Assembly (NCBI RefSeq): GCF_902167145.1
Contig: NC_050099.1
Location: forward strand, 9,500,434-9,564,433
DNA length: 64,000 bases
Source: Zea mays
Taxonomy: Eukaryota; Streptophyta; Magnoliopsida; Poales; Poaceae
Direction: 5' to 3'
Shown piece after piece: positions 46,231 to 58,800 of this stretch. Position 1 is the first letter of the stretch. Each line of letters opens with the position of its first letter. Made by a program: the position numbers and the translations under genes. The notes below the pieces were generated by a model. The model was not told where the DNA came from. It saw nothing but the letters and a program-made list of their open reading frames with translations, and did no database searches.

Positions 46231-47926
46231 AAAAGAATTCGTCCTCGAATTCGACCACTCCAAGCAAAACACCCAAGGTACCCCATATAGCACCACCATT
46301 TGAAACATGGGTCCATTATTGGTCTTAATTAACACAAGAACTTCTACCTTGGACTAATTGTCTAAGGAAACTACACAACCTGACATCAAGCATGAAACAA
46401 CATGCAATGAAGCTGAAAGCAAGTCATAGATGCAATCAACACTACAATTTCACACCATTGAATTTGGATGCAACTATACATCAACATCAATGTCTTAAGA
46501 CAACACTCTTTTATGAAGGGGTAATATGCACTAAGCACAACCCTTACCAACTTCTACAATTAATTTTAATTAAATGGTGAAACATCCACACCTAACGAAT
46601 GTATAAGAAGATCAAACACCTCACCTCAAAGCACCACGAAACAAGTAGTTCTATTGAAACAAAACTCCTAATCTTCCTAAACCTTATTCTTGCCATCATG
46701 ATAAGATAATCATGTAATCTAACATTGTTTGCACCCCACAAAAGGTAGAAAATCTACAGAACTAATGGAGCAATAAAGCCAACAAGAAGCCAATAACATT
46801 CTACGCGGCACATTTCATCGAAGAAATGCCAAAAGCTCCACAAAGAACACTGACAGCACAACAACACAATACTTGGTTAACCAATGTTACTATACTTCAT
46901 CCAACAACTCAACTAAGAAAAAATATCCAAACTAGTAAGGTTAACCTACACATAATATAAGTCTTCATCTGCTGTAGATCATAAACTTACATTTCATTCT
47001 ATCATACGATGCACTTAAAGTACCAGACATACAAGGTCACTAATAACCCCGTAATCCTTCACACATTTGACAAACATCTCAAGCTGATGTAAAAACAACA
47101 TCATTTAGGAATAGGTTACTAACCACACACAACCAACTCTAGGCTAGGCACTGGCTTCATTCAAACCAATAGATAGGTGGTCCAGCAATGGCTCCACAAG
47201 CATGCATCAGGGAGAGAACCATCTGATCCTCAATGTATTAATACATAATCAATGGATCTAGAAAATCAAAGATTTATTCTAAAACTAGCATGACTAACAT
47301 GCAACCACTTTAAACCACATATAGGCTTTGTGGCTACTAAAACACATAAAAGAAGAGAGACATGTAAGCCATTCTAGCTAGGTAAAGACTTCCCCCAAAA
47401 TTCATTTAAAAGTACCAATATTCATTTCTTTCAAAACTGGTTTCTCGACATAAACAATCATTCTTTGCAAAGATAGTTGGAACTATCCACTAACCGCTCA
47501 ACAACTTAAATTCAAATTGATGGTTACCTTGTAACCCAAAACACACAATTCACACTCCTCTTAGAAACATCCTCAATCAAGCATATATAACAATATTATT
47601 CTAATAAAACTCAACCATGAAAAACATGGTGAAAACAACATAGACATACTTGTATATCACAAGCATAATAACAACTTCAATCTCACAAAAGACAAGCGAT
47701 ATCAATCGCATTAATAAAACAATATAAAGATTTAGAGATAAATTATATCAGGCATGAAGTCATAAACAACTTACCACATCAACGTAAAGGAATAGGGAGG
47801 GGTGAAATTATTGTCATCTGCACTTCAAAGACACTAATATATATCAAAGATATTTGGACCCATACCCTTCCTATATGTGCAAGTTTGTCAAATTTATCTT
47901 CAAATTACCAAGAATCTAAAGCCTAT
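46231..47926 (-). other. Internal region of LARD-like element, non-coding
   Basis: About 1.7 kb between polypurine tract and primer-binding site. No protein domain is seen in either strand. Confidence 0.75.
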
Positions 47927-47940
47927 GCTTTGATACCAAC

Positions 47941-50526
47941 TCTAACACCCCGGGATCCACAAACACCCCAGAATGCTACTAAACTACACATCTAACATTC
48001 ATATATAAAATTTCGGCAGCATCTCCTTTAAAAATTGCATAAACGGGGAAGCAACAAAGTATAAATAGATATCATGATAAGAAAACATAATAGACATTAA
48101 TAATCTGCTAGCAATGGGAAGACAACCATAACGACATGAATTGAATTAACCAGTGCGCACGACTAGTTAAAAACAAACATTCTTTGACAAGAAGTTTCTA
48201 ATTAAATCATGACTGCACCTAGGCAGCGTTATTATGAGAGTGAAGGTGGATGTGCTGCAACATCCCACTCCCCTTGATGAGCAACAAGCACCTGCATTGA
48301 GTAATACAAGAGTGAGATGAAACATCTCAGTAAGCTAATTGTTTTGATGAGATATTTAAACCACAAATTGAATTAATCAACATTTAAAAGAATCACAATC
48401 AAGATCAGAAATACTTGTAGATATAGAACTCAGTAGTCCCAATATAACCAATACCATCTCATTTCCTCGAACAACCACAATAGGTTGTATAACACTTCCC
48501 TGCATCAATGATACTTGCAAATATCACTTCAATGTATGCATAGGAATGCAATGTGTAGGTCCTCTATCTTCATACCTCTGAGGGTATAAAACCACATCAT
48601 CTGCAAATATCACTTCAATGTATGCATATGAATGCAATGCATATGTCCTCTGCCTTCATACCTCTAAGGGTATGAAGCCGCATTGTACCCCTCCTCAGGC
48701 AATGTACGATGCTAAGTTGTACCGGTACAGTTGGACCATAGGTCACGACAAAACTTCAGATGCAAATGAGTAATGCAATGTATATGGCATGCTGCATTTA
48801 TCAATAAATTTAACTTCCTTTAGATACAATACAAACCTCAAATAATACTTTATCTGCCTTTAGATACAATGCAAACCTCAAATAATACTTCGTCTGCCTT
48901 TAGATACAATGCAAACCTCAAATAAGCCTTCATCTGCCTTCAGGGGTGTGAATTAATCTCATGGGTCATACTTGAACCATAATCATCATCAATATATGAT
49001 AGAGCATCAATATAATACAATCAAGTAAAACATCAGCATAGAGTTCAATTATGAAAGAATCCAATAATTCTGAATATTAGAGTGTAGGTGATAGAAATAA
49101 CAGGTCAAAACGGTAGCAACCACCGCAACATTCACTTGCCTTCATCGAAGAAGAAAAATGTACTAGGCTTGTCTGGAGTGTAGCCACCTGCTAGCGGGTA
49201 TAAAACTTAGTACAAATATTTCACAAACATTTGCCAACAATCAACAAAACACTCCTACACTTGAAACCAAGACCCAGTGGAAAGACTCCCACCCTGAATC
49301 ACATGCCATACAGCAACAGCGCTGTTTGTTAATTTTGTATCTTTAAAATTAAAACAGTGGTGATATCAAACAAATACTCTAGGAGTGTTTACACAAAATA
49401 TTCTATAACTTCGGTATTTAATGGATAATTAAATTCTGCCATCTATAAGTTCTAAAACATCCGACAAGATAATTGACTGAATCTGTTTTAGACAGCAGCA
49501 TAGTTAACTTCAAAATTCGATATCTCCCAAACTACAGAACCAAAAATTATGAATTTCTGCTGGCAGTAAGAACTTTTATCCCTCTACAAAAGTGTCCATA
49601 GATGGAATAGCCAATTCGTCCATTTACTAGATGAAACCCTCTAGTGAATAGACCCGCTCATTTTTATCAGGCAAACAGGAACAGCCACAGTAAAACAAAC
49701 ATAACTGGAGTTTCACAAATCATATGAATACACTCTTTAACAATATGGAAAGCTTATGAAATTATCTATAACTTCTTTTACCAACCCACTGTTTAATTCT
49801 GTTGATAAGATTGCCTAACTCTTAAGAGAACAGATTCTACACAGAATTATGAGACTGAAAAACTGCTATAATCAAACTGCAATACTTTCTGTTATGATGT
49901 CCAATTGAGGTGTTCTTCGCGGCCACGGAAAGATCTACAAATTATCTACGTCTCATATATAGACTTTTTATTTTTTTGAGGCCACTAAGATCATGGAAAA
50001 CTGGCATGAACAGAAACTGTCGAATCTGCCATTCTGCAGAAATTAAATTCGAGATCAAAACCTAACCCCACATCTAATCCAACCTCTAATCCTTCAATCC
50101 TCATGATCCACAACCTCCAAAAGCACATAACTATAGGGAGGAACAAGGATCCCGTCCTTACCTAGGGTTTCCACAAGAAAATCTGCAAGAGATGGGGGTA
50201 GAACATCTCCTTGATCCTCTCTTCCTCTTCAATCCATCTTGCTCCTCCTCTTCTCGATCCTTGCTGCGTGGGGGGAGATCTAGAGGGAGGAGGAAGCAGT
50301 GGAGGGAAGCTGCAAAGGGGAAGGGGGAGGGGCGGCCAAGTGTGGGGAAAGGGGGGTTGGTGGCCAAGAAAAGGGAAAAAAGGGGGCGACCACTAGGGTT
50401 TTGTGGGAGAAAGAAACGACGCCTCAGATGTCTCCTGACTTTGCATCCAACAGCCCACAAGGAACCCTTTCCCTCATCCACGCACCGAAGATCAACTTTT
50501 GGTCAAATTTTTTTCGGGATATTGCA
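47941..50526 (-). repeat. LARD-like element, 5' LTR
   Basis: This 2586-bp LTR carries both tandem repeats (48516-48687 and 48823-48942). Compared with the 3' LTR it has a short extra stretch near 49648-49675 and many substitutions. It ends GGGATATTGCA next to GCAAT. Confidence 0.88.
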
Positions 50527-50531
50527 GCAAT

Positions 50532-51032
50532 GCCCAGGCCATGTTCTAGAGCTGCCCACTGCTGGTGCGCCGCCCACCGAAAGGCAAGCACAATGCGCTG
50601 ACGGCGTTGGGCTAAAACAACGCCAGCCGCGAGTCCGACTTCTCGTTCCACATGTGTACCGTGGAAGCGGCATCGGGCGTGGACCTCGACGGCATGGAGA
50701 CCTACCTTGGCCGCCGATATAGGAACTTCTTCCGCGTCGCCTTCATCAAGAAGTCTCTCATTCGCGTGGTCAGCCCCAACGGCTGGGTAGCGTGGAACGT
50801 GAACAAGGTCATCGAGGATACCACCCGGACCATCGTCTACCAGGAATACGGCAACGACAGCGTCGTTGCTAACACGTCTTGCCACGTCAAGTGGTTGGGC
50901 TTCCGCGTCCTAAATGCCACCGCTAAGGTGGCCACGTACATGGCGGACACGTTCATCAACGTGAGCAAGTGGGTCCTTGAGCCTATCCAGTACGACCACA
51001 CCCTCAGCGCGACGCCGCCGCTGCGCGCCTGA
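50532..51032 (+). pseudogene. Pectin methylesterase copy P2, segment 3 (exon 2 end)
   Basis: Continues from 43658. It has TAG for CAG near 50548 and TAA for TGC near 50614, then stays open to the stop at 51030-51032. The region V motif reads TYLGRRYRN, keeping the Gly that P1 lost but with Arg for Pro. The C-terminus matches P1 (SKWVLEPIQYDHTL). P2 as a whole runs 39582-51032 and carries at least six nonsense codons, one frameshift and two LTR insertions; it cannot encode an enzyme. Confidence 0.88.
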
Positions 51033-51519
51033 CAGTGCTCCTCTCGGCGCGCTTAATTTAGTACTGTACTACGCAAGCTGGCGTTTCGTTTCGAGATCCC
51101 ACCACCTTATTAATACGGCATTGTATGTCTCTAGTATCCATCCATGCATCATTGTATGATAGGTGAGTGCCCGTGCGTTGCAACGGGAACATATAAGAAC
51201 ATAATAATTTATATACAAAATGTGTCTTATACTGTTATAAGAAAATGTTTCATAATCCATTTGTAATCTTAGCCATACATAAATTTTGTTATTTTAATTT
51301 AGTTGTTTCGCTACTACATTTCAAACATCGGTATTATACAAACTTTGATATATGCCACAATTGCATAGTCTCGTCATTGAAGAGCACGTGCCACACCTGC
51401 CGGTAGAAGTTCCCTCATACATTGTCAGTCATCAGGTACGCACCACCATACACGCTTGCTTAAACAAAAAAGGCAAGTGTATGTGTTTGCGAAGAGAATT
51501 AAAGGTAGGCCGACATAAA

Positions 51520-52130
51520 AGCTACCCTGACAATGGCAAGTGGTCATTGCTGTCGGTCCTCCTCTATGTCACCTCTGGCGCCAAGATGACGCCATAGTCC
51601 TTGATATAGTAGTCGACGGACGCGCACGACATGGTGAGTACCGATGACTCTTGGCTGGGCTGCCAAACGAAGTGCATCCCGGGCTCATCAGCGAGGTAGT
51701 ACACCTATCCGTTGCACCACCGGATATGCTACTCCTCTACATACATCTTGTTCGAGGACACTCACACAACGTCAGCAACGGTCGTCATCCCAGCGTACAA
51801 GAATTCATGGCTGGTTAGTAGTGACTTACGTGGCAGGTTGAGCTTCAGGTGGATGACGAGCTAGACGTCGTGACGGTGCCATTGTCGGATGCGGTGCCCA
51901 GAACAACCTGAGTCACCGGCGTTGGCGACAACCATGAGGTCCCCCTGTTTGAAGATGGACAGCGTGGTGCAGCCACTCTGGACCGCGTCCAAGCAGCGGC
52001 TGCGCCGGAGCTTGCCGAACACAGTGACACATGTGGCCACGTAGTACTGCTTCTAGAGATCGAACTGGCAGTCGCCAAGCTTCTTCTCGTCGTCGATGAG
52101 CGATGCCAACGTGAGCGCTTCTTTCTAGTG
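51520..52130 (-). pseudogene. Protein phosphatase 2C fragment
   Basis: On the minus strand the reading includes SGCTTLSIFKQGDLMVVANA near 51960, then VVLGTASDNGTV, and further on YYLADEPGMHFVWQPSQESS and DYYIKDYGVILAPEVT near 51580-51700. These match the core of plant PP2C serine/threonine phosphatases, including the GD-type metal-binding segment and the DYxxKDYG region. There are several in-frame stops (for example before YY and after EVT) and the N-terminal part is missing. It is a captured, dead fragment with no promoter evident. Confidence 0.7.
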
Positions 52131-52460
52131 GTGTTTGTTCGGGGTTTTCAAGTAAGAAACATGGATTCATCTTTGGGGTTGGTTTATGAAAATGACTCAC
52201 AAGTTGGATCCATGGAAAAAATATTACGGAGAATAAATGTCACACATATAAAAAAGGAATTTAAGTTGAAAATATTATTCAAACAAAAGAAATTGCATGC
52301 AAGACTCTTCTTTAAATACTACTCTCTCCATTCAAAAATATAATTCAGGAATATCGTTGATAATTATATACTACTACACATTGTGCAAGGGTAGCAGGTG
52401 TGCTTTGGGAGAGATGTAGTAGATACTTTTACAGTAACAGATATTTACATAAACACACAT

Positions 52461-52516
52461 GTGGTGTAGTGGTAGCTACGAGCACATTTACTTGAGAGGT
52501 TGCAGGTTCAAATCCC
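52461..52516 (+). repeat. tRNA-like A box / B box (SINE-like head)
   Basis: GTGGTGTAGTGGTAGC resembles a tRNA A box, and GGTTCAAATCC about 35 bp further resembles a B box. The intervening sequence does not fold as a convincing cloverleaf, so it is probably a tRNA-derived SINE remnant rather than a tRNA gene. Confidence 0.5.
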
Positions 52517-52762
52517 ATTGGGGCCATATTTGTGTTTTTTTTAATTTAATTTTAGCTAGGCACAGGATGCATGTGGGAATGGGCTTTGCGGAGAGGGGGG
52601 AATGAGAAAGACAGTGCGGAGAGGGAATGGGCTTTGTGGAGAGGGGGGAATGGGAATGGGAATGGTAGCCGGGAATGGGAATGAGCTTTGCGGGGAGGGG
52701 GGAATGGAAATGGCAGAACACGGAATGGCAGACTACCTCTTACCACCTTAATAAGTAGTAGA

Positions 52763-53212
52763 GAATTAAGGCATATTATGGCATGCATGACGTCATATAT
52801 ATCGTGTATGCATGCATGTACCTGGACCTCTACCTCTATCTACCATTTCTCTACAAGTATTGTACATACTCTCTCTTTATGTATATCTATATATATAATA
52901 TGTATCCTCGATCTATATAAATGGATTATATCTATCATTATTTCATATGAGCTAATACACACAAGTAATTGTTGATATAAGCTCTACACAAGTTGGTAAT
53001 AGTATTGCTATATATAAGTAAGTCACCGGCCGGCCTACAAAATTTATACAATAACACAACTGTGCAAATAGATTTGAAAAAAAAATTTCTAGTATGAATT
53101 TTGACTATGTTGGTTGCTGTGATTGGCTGCGGACACACAAATCGATCAGAAATCTTTTTGCAATGATAACATTTTAGTTTTATGCAGTGCATAGGACCCA
53201 CAAAAAAATCAA
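52763..53212. repeat. Duplicated 3' flank of the PME unit
   Basis: Matches 37857-38311 closely, including GCATGCATGTACCTGGAC and the CACCGGCCGGCC block. It ties P2 and P3 into the same duplicated segment as P1. Confidence 0.85.
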
Positions 53213-53716
53213 AGGCAACCTACAACGTTGTCTTGAAGAACGTCGTGCTGCTACCAAAGCCAGTGGAAAAGAAAGGTGAGGCACCAGCACTGCGAGTGTT
53301 GGGAACAAAGGCAACCTTCTACAATTGCACCATCGAAGGCGGCCAGGGTGCTCTGTACGACTAGATGGGTCTGCACTACTTCAAGGCATGTGCCATCAAG
53401 GGAACCATAGACTTCATCATCGGATCTGCCAAGTCATTTTATGAGGAATGCAAAATTGTTTCGGTGTTGAAGGAGGCGGTGGCATTGCCAATGGCACCAC
53501 CGGAGCAGGACCGGTCTAGAAATCCCATCAAAATCGCCCCAGGCAAGAGCGGGTTGGCATTCAAGACTTGCACAATCGAGGGGGAAGGAGAAAAAATTTA
53601 CTTGGGTAGGGTAGGCACGCCTGTGATCTAGTCCTACACCGATATAGGTAAGGAGATTGTAGGCATAATATCTGATGGTCAGGACGTCCAGACTGTCGAG
53701 AGGTACCACTCCTATG
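53213..53716 (+). pseudogene. PME-like pseudogene P3, 5' segment
   Basis: A reading frame begins at the homology break with KATYNVVLKNVVLLPK and continues with FYNCTIEGGQGALYD, MGLHYFKACAIKGTIDFIIG, FKTCTIEGEGEKIYLGRV and GQDVQTVERYHSYV. It is a pectinesterase fold of a different type from P1 and P2, with only the general motifs in common. TAG at 53362-53364 and 53629-53631 interrupt the frame. The usual QDT of region III is QGA, so the catalytic Asp there is missing, and DFIFG is DFIIG. The start of the gene is absent. It is cut at 53716 by Sirevirus copy 2 (duplication CTATG), and the remainder lies at 62807. Confidence 0.75.
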
Positions 53717-55048
53717 TGAGAGCACCTAGAGGGGGGGTGAATAGGTGATCCTGAATAACTTGAAACTTAAGCCACAAAAACTTGGTTAAGCGTTAGCACA
53801 ATAAACGCCAAGTGGCTAGAGAGGAGTCTCAACAAAACACAATAACCACAAAGATATCAATCACAGAGATGGCACAGTGGTTATCCCGTGGTTCGGCCAA
53901 GACCAACGCTTGCCTACTCCACGTTGTGGTGTTCCAACGGACGAGGGTTGCAATCAACCCCTCTCAAGCGATCCAAAGACCCACTTGAATACCATAGTGT
54001 TTTGCTTTGCTTTTCTTAATCCCGTTCGCGAGGAATCTCCACAACTTGGAGCCTCTCGCCCTTACACTTGAAGTTCACAAAGAAGCACGGAGTAAGGGAG
54101 GGATGAGCAACGCACACAAGACACAAAATCAGAATGTCAACACGCACACAAATCGCAACAAGAGCTCGCAACACAACCCGACGAGTTCACAACTCAACAA
54201 GAGCTCTAGATGCTATCACGAAGAAACGAATGCGTGGAATCGAAGTCTTGGTGCTTAGGAATTCTTTGAATATGCTTGTTGTACTCCTCCATGCGCCTAG
54301 GGGTCCCTTTTATAGCCCCAAGGCAGCTAGGAGCCGTTGAGAACATTCCTGGAAGGCAGATCTTGCCTTCTGTCGCCTGGCGCACCAGACAGTCCGGTGC
54401 AGATATCCTTCCTTATTTGGCGAAGCCGACCATTGGAGTCTGAGAGCCGTTGGCGCACCGGACACTGTCCGGTGCACACCGGACAGTCCGGTGCACCAAT
54501 GTGACCGTTGGCTCGGCCACGCGTCACGCGCGGAATCCTCGGCCGACCGTTGTACCGGCTGACCGTTGGCTCACCGGACAGTCCGGTGCACAACCGGACA
54601 GTCCGGTGAATTTTAGCCGTACGCCGTTAATCATTTCCCGAGAGCGACGAGTTCGCCTATGAACGGCTCACCGGACAATCCAGTGCACCACCGGACAGTC
54701 CGGTGAATTATAGTCATACACCGCCGTCGAAGTCCCGAGAGCAGCAAGTTCACCAGAGTCAGCCTGGCGCACCGGACACTGTCCGGTGCACCACCAGAGA
54801 GTCCGGTGCACCCAGACCGAGCTGACTTTGGCTGAACATAGCCATCTCATTTCCAATTCAATTTTTCCTGTTTCCAGCACTTAGACACAATACATTAGTC
54901 CATAAAACAATGTACTAAGTCTAGAAACATACCTTTGACATGATTTGCACTTTGTCCACCACTTTGCATAGATTAACACAAAAGCACTTGTGTTGGCACT
55001 CAATCACCAAAATACTTAGAAATGGCCCAAGGGCTCATTTCCCTTTCA
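53717..55048 (-). repeat. Sirevirus copy 2, 3' LTR
   Basis: This 1332-bp LTR carries CACCGGAC palindromes at 54383-54809, several with point mutations (for example CACCAGACAGTCCGGTG). Confidence 0.93.
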
Positions 55049-55062
55049 ATCTCCCCCTTTTT
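55049..55062 (-). other. Polypurine tract, Sirevirus copy 2
   Basis: Reads AAAAAGGGGGAGAT on the minus strand, identical to copy 1. The region 55063-55837 beyond it is non-coding and collinear with 8343-9126. Confidence 0.8.
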
Positions 55063-55837
55063 GGTGATTTATGCCAACACAACATAAAGCAACTAGAACA
55101 AGTGCAATATCAATGCAAATGAAAACCAAAAGTTGTTTGGAATCAATTTTGGCATATATGGATCACTCTTTGCCACCACTTGGTTTGTTTTTGCAAATCA
55201 AACTCAAATTCCTATCTCTAAGTCAAATTCACTTGTAGAGACATAAAGAGAGGTATTCCAAAAGAAATTGATCAAGGATTCAAAAACTCCCCCTTTTTCC
55301 CATAATCAACACTTCTCCCCACAAGAGGCCAACTTTTCACAAAAGAGACAATAAAAGAGTTTTGACAAACCAAAAAGCTCTATTCTACTATTTTCAAAAT
55401 TTCTCAAGTGGTAGCTGATCCATTTATTGCTTTGGCCTTTATTTTCTCCCCTTTGGCATCAAGCACCAAAACGGGATCAATCTTGGCCCTTGAACCCCAT
55501 TGCCTCACCAAAATCTTCAATAAGAATACAAGGGCAATAAGAGTACACGAGATGAACTTGGAATAAGTTACCCTCTCATCGGAGTGCAGTGGAAGTCTTT
55601 CATGGTCCAAGTCCACCTTTTCCCTTTCATACCTCCTTTGAGACTAAAACAAGCAAACTCAAGCACACGATTAGTCTCAAAGGGTCAAGTTGTAGCACAG
55701 CTCCCCCTAAATATGTGCATCACTTGCAAAAAGGACTTGTGAGGTCCAGGGAGTGTTTGTACAACTTGAGCACCACAAGTAAGCAACAAAATGCATAAAG
55801 AACATGATCAAAGGCATAAACACATGTATGCTATAAA

Positions 55838-58800
55838 TCAATCCAAGTTCCGTGAATCTAGGACATTTAGCTCACTACGCAACCTGCAAAAGGTCTTCTC
55901 ATCTAAAGGCTTGGTAAAGATATCGGCTAGCTGCTTCTCGGTGCTAACATGAAACACTTCGATATCTCCCTTTTGCTGGTGGTCTCTCAAAAAGTGATGC
56001 TGGATGTCAATGTGCTTTGTGCGGCTGTGCTCAACAGGATTTTCCGCTATTCGGATAGCACTCTTATTATCACATAGGAGTGGGACTTTGCTCAGATTGT
56101 AGCCAAAGTCCCGGAGGGTTTGCCTCATCCAAAGTAGTTGCGCGCAACACTGTCCTGCGGCAACATACTCGGCCTCAGCGGTGGATAGGGCAACGGAAGT
56201 TTGTTTCTTAGAGTTCCATGACACCAGGGACCTTCCTAAGAATTGGCACGTCCCCGATGTACTCTTCCTATCGACCTTACATCCAGCATAGTCGGAATCT
56301 GAATATCCAATCAAGTCAAAGTTAGACCCCTTTGGATACCAGATCCCGAAGCAAGGCGTAGCGACTAAATATCTAAGAATTCGCTTCACGGTCACCAAGT
56401 GACACTCCCTTGGATCGGATTGAAATCTAGCACACATGCATACGCTAAGCATAATATCCGGTCTACTAGCACATAAATAAAGCAAAGAACCTATCATTGA
56501 CCGGTATGCTTTTTGAGGTCGGTGTGTCCGTCGGTTCCCATTGGCGTCTTTGCGGGCTTGGCGTCCTTCATCCCAAACCGCTTGAGCAAGTCTTGCGTGT
56601 ACTTTGTTTGGGAGATGAAGGTGCCGTCCTTGAGTTGCTTCACTTGGAACCCAAGGAAGTAGTTCAACTCGCCCATCATCGACATCTCGAATTTCTGCGT
56701 CATCACCCTGCTAAACTCTTCACAAGACTTTTGGTTAGTAGAACCAAATATTATGTCATCGACATAAATTTGGCACACAAAAATATCGTCATCGCAAGTC
56801 TTAGTGAAAAGAGTTGGATCGGCTTTCCCAACCTTGAAAGCATTAGCAATTAGAAAGTCTCTAAGACATTCATACCATGCTCTTGGGGCTTGCTTAAGTC
56901 CATAGAGCGCCTTAGAGAGCTTACACACGTGGTCGGGGTACCGTTCATCCTCGAAGCCAGGGGGTTGCTCCACGTACACCTCCTCCTTGATCGGCCCGTT
57001 AAGGAAAGCGCTCTTCACATCCATTTGGTACAACCTGAAAGAATGGTGAGCGGCATATGCTAGCAAAATACGAATTGATTCTAGCCTAGCCACAGGAGCG
57101 AAAGTCTCCTCAAAGTCCAAACCTGCGACTTGGGCATAACCTTTTGCCACAAGTCGAGCCTTGTTCCTTGTCACCACCCCGTGCTCGTCCTGTTTGTTGC
57201 AGAACACCCACTTGGTTCCCACAACGTTTTGCTTGGGACGAGGCACCAGTGTCCAAACTTAATTACGGTTGAAGTTGTTTAGCTCCTCCTGCATGGCCAA
57301 CACCCAGTCCGGATCTAGCAAGGCCTCTTCTACCCTGAAAGGCTCAATAGAAGAGACTAAGGAGTAATGCTCACAAAAATTAACTAATCTAGAACGAGTA
57401 GTTACTCCCTTGCTAATATCACCCAAAATTTGGTCGACGCGATGATTCCTTAGAAAAGTCGCTCGAACTTGGGTTGGAGGTGCCTGAGGTGCTTCTTCCT
57501 CTTCAACTTGAACATCCTATGCTCCCCCTTGATCATGCGCCTCCACTTGAGGTACCTGTTCGTCATCTTGGGTTGGAGGATGCACCATTGTTGAGGAAGA
57601 AGGTTGATCTTGCTCCTTTTGTTCCAGTGGCCTCACATCTCCAATCGCCATGGTGCGCATTGCGGCCGTTGGAACGTCTTCTTCATCTACATCATCAAGA
57701 TCAACAACTTGCTCTCTTGGAGAGCCATTAGTCTCATCAAATACAATGTCGCTAGGGACTTCAACCAAACCCGATGATTTGTTGAAGACCCTATACGCCT
57801 TTGTATTTGAGTCATAACCTAATAAAAACCCTTCTACAGCTTTGGGAGCAAATTTAGAAGTTCTACCTTTCTTCACAAGAATATAACACTTGCTCCCAAA
57901 TACACAAAATACGAAACATTGGGTTTGTTACCAGTTAGCAGCTCATACGAAGTCTTCTTAAGGAGGCGGTGAAGGTAGACCCTGTTGATGGCGTGACAAG
58001 CCGTGTTCACGGCTTCCGACCAAAAGTGCTCGGGGGTCTTGAACTCTCCAAGCATAGTCCTCTCCATATCGATGAGCGTCCTGTTCTTCCTTTCTACCAC
58101 ACCATTTTGTTGTGGTGTGTAGGGAGCGGAGAACTCGTGCTTGATCCCCTCCTCCTCAAGGAACTCCTCCACTTGAAGGTTCTTGAACTCGGACCCATTG
58201 TCGCTCCTTATCTTCTGCACTTTGAGCTCAAACTCATTTTGAGCTCTCCTGAGGAAGCGCTTGAGGGTCCCTTGGGTTTCAGATTTATCCTGCAAAAAGA
58301 ATACCCAAGTGAAGCGGGAAAAATCATCAACTATAACAAGACCATACTTACTTCCTCCTATACTTAGATAGGCGACGGGTCCGAAGAGGTCCATATGAAG
58401 CATCTCCAAAGGTCTTGATGTGGTCATCACATTTTTGGTGTGATGAGAGCCTCCCACCTGTTTCCCTGCTTGACAAGCTGCACAAGGTCTATCTTTTTCA
58501 AAATGTACGTTAGTTAGACCTATCACGTGTTCTCCCTTTAGAAGTTTGTGAAGGTTCTTCATCCCCACATGTGCTAAGCGGCGATGCCACAGCCAGCCCA
58601 TGCAAGTCTTAGCAATTAAGCATGCATCTAGATCGGCCTCTTCTTTTGCAAAATCAACCAAATAAAGTTTGTCGTCTAGTACACCCTTAAAAGCTAGTGA
58701 ACCATCACACCTTCTAAAGACAGACACATCTACATTTGTGAATAGACAATTATATCCCATATTGCATAATTGACTAACAGATAACAAATTATATCCAAGT

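Larger units (their letters stand above)
43659..50526 (-). mobile_element. Non-autonomous LTR retrotransposon (LARD-like) inside P2
   Basis: This 6868-bp element has exact target duplications GCAAT (43654-43658 and 50527-50531). The LTRs are 43659-46216 and 47941-50526. Orientation is minus: a primer-binding site TGGTATCAAAGC (47927-47938) lies next to the right LTR and a polypurine tract (46217-46230) next to the left. The 1.72-kb internal region 46217-47940 has no gag or pol domain and no long ORF, so the element depends on others to move. The LTR edge at 47941 reads TC instead of TG. The LTRs have many point differences, so it is older than Sirevirus copy 1. Confidence 0.88.
51155..52762. 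mobile_element. Insertion of about 1.6 kb carrying a phosphatase gene fragment
   Basis: Comparison with the P1 flank (37841-37870) shows about 1.6 kb of extra DNA here, replacing 8 bp. The left end begins TATGATAGGTGAGTGCCCGT and contains the palindrome CCCGTGCGTTGCAACGGG (51170-51187), a sequence common in grass repeats. The right end is CCTTAATAAGTAGTAGAG. Inside are a PP2C fragment (51520-52130), a tRNA-like promoter (52461-52516) and a tandem GGGAATGGGCTTTGCGGAGA repeat (about 52575-52725). The class is not clear; gene capture fits a Helitron or Pack-type element. Confidence 0.6.

Noticed and set aside
50192..50722. A 176-residue ORF joining the LTR end and PME sequence
   Set aside because: It crosses the boundary at 50526 and reads the PME part out of frame; it is a chance fusion.
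52461..52530. A functional tRNA gene
   Set aside because: The A and B boxes are recognisable but I could not fold a cloverleaf with acceptor stem; it is more like a SINE remnant.
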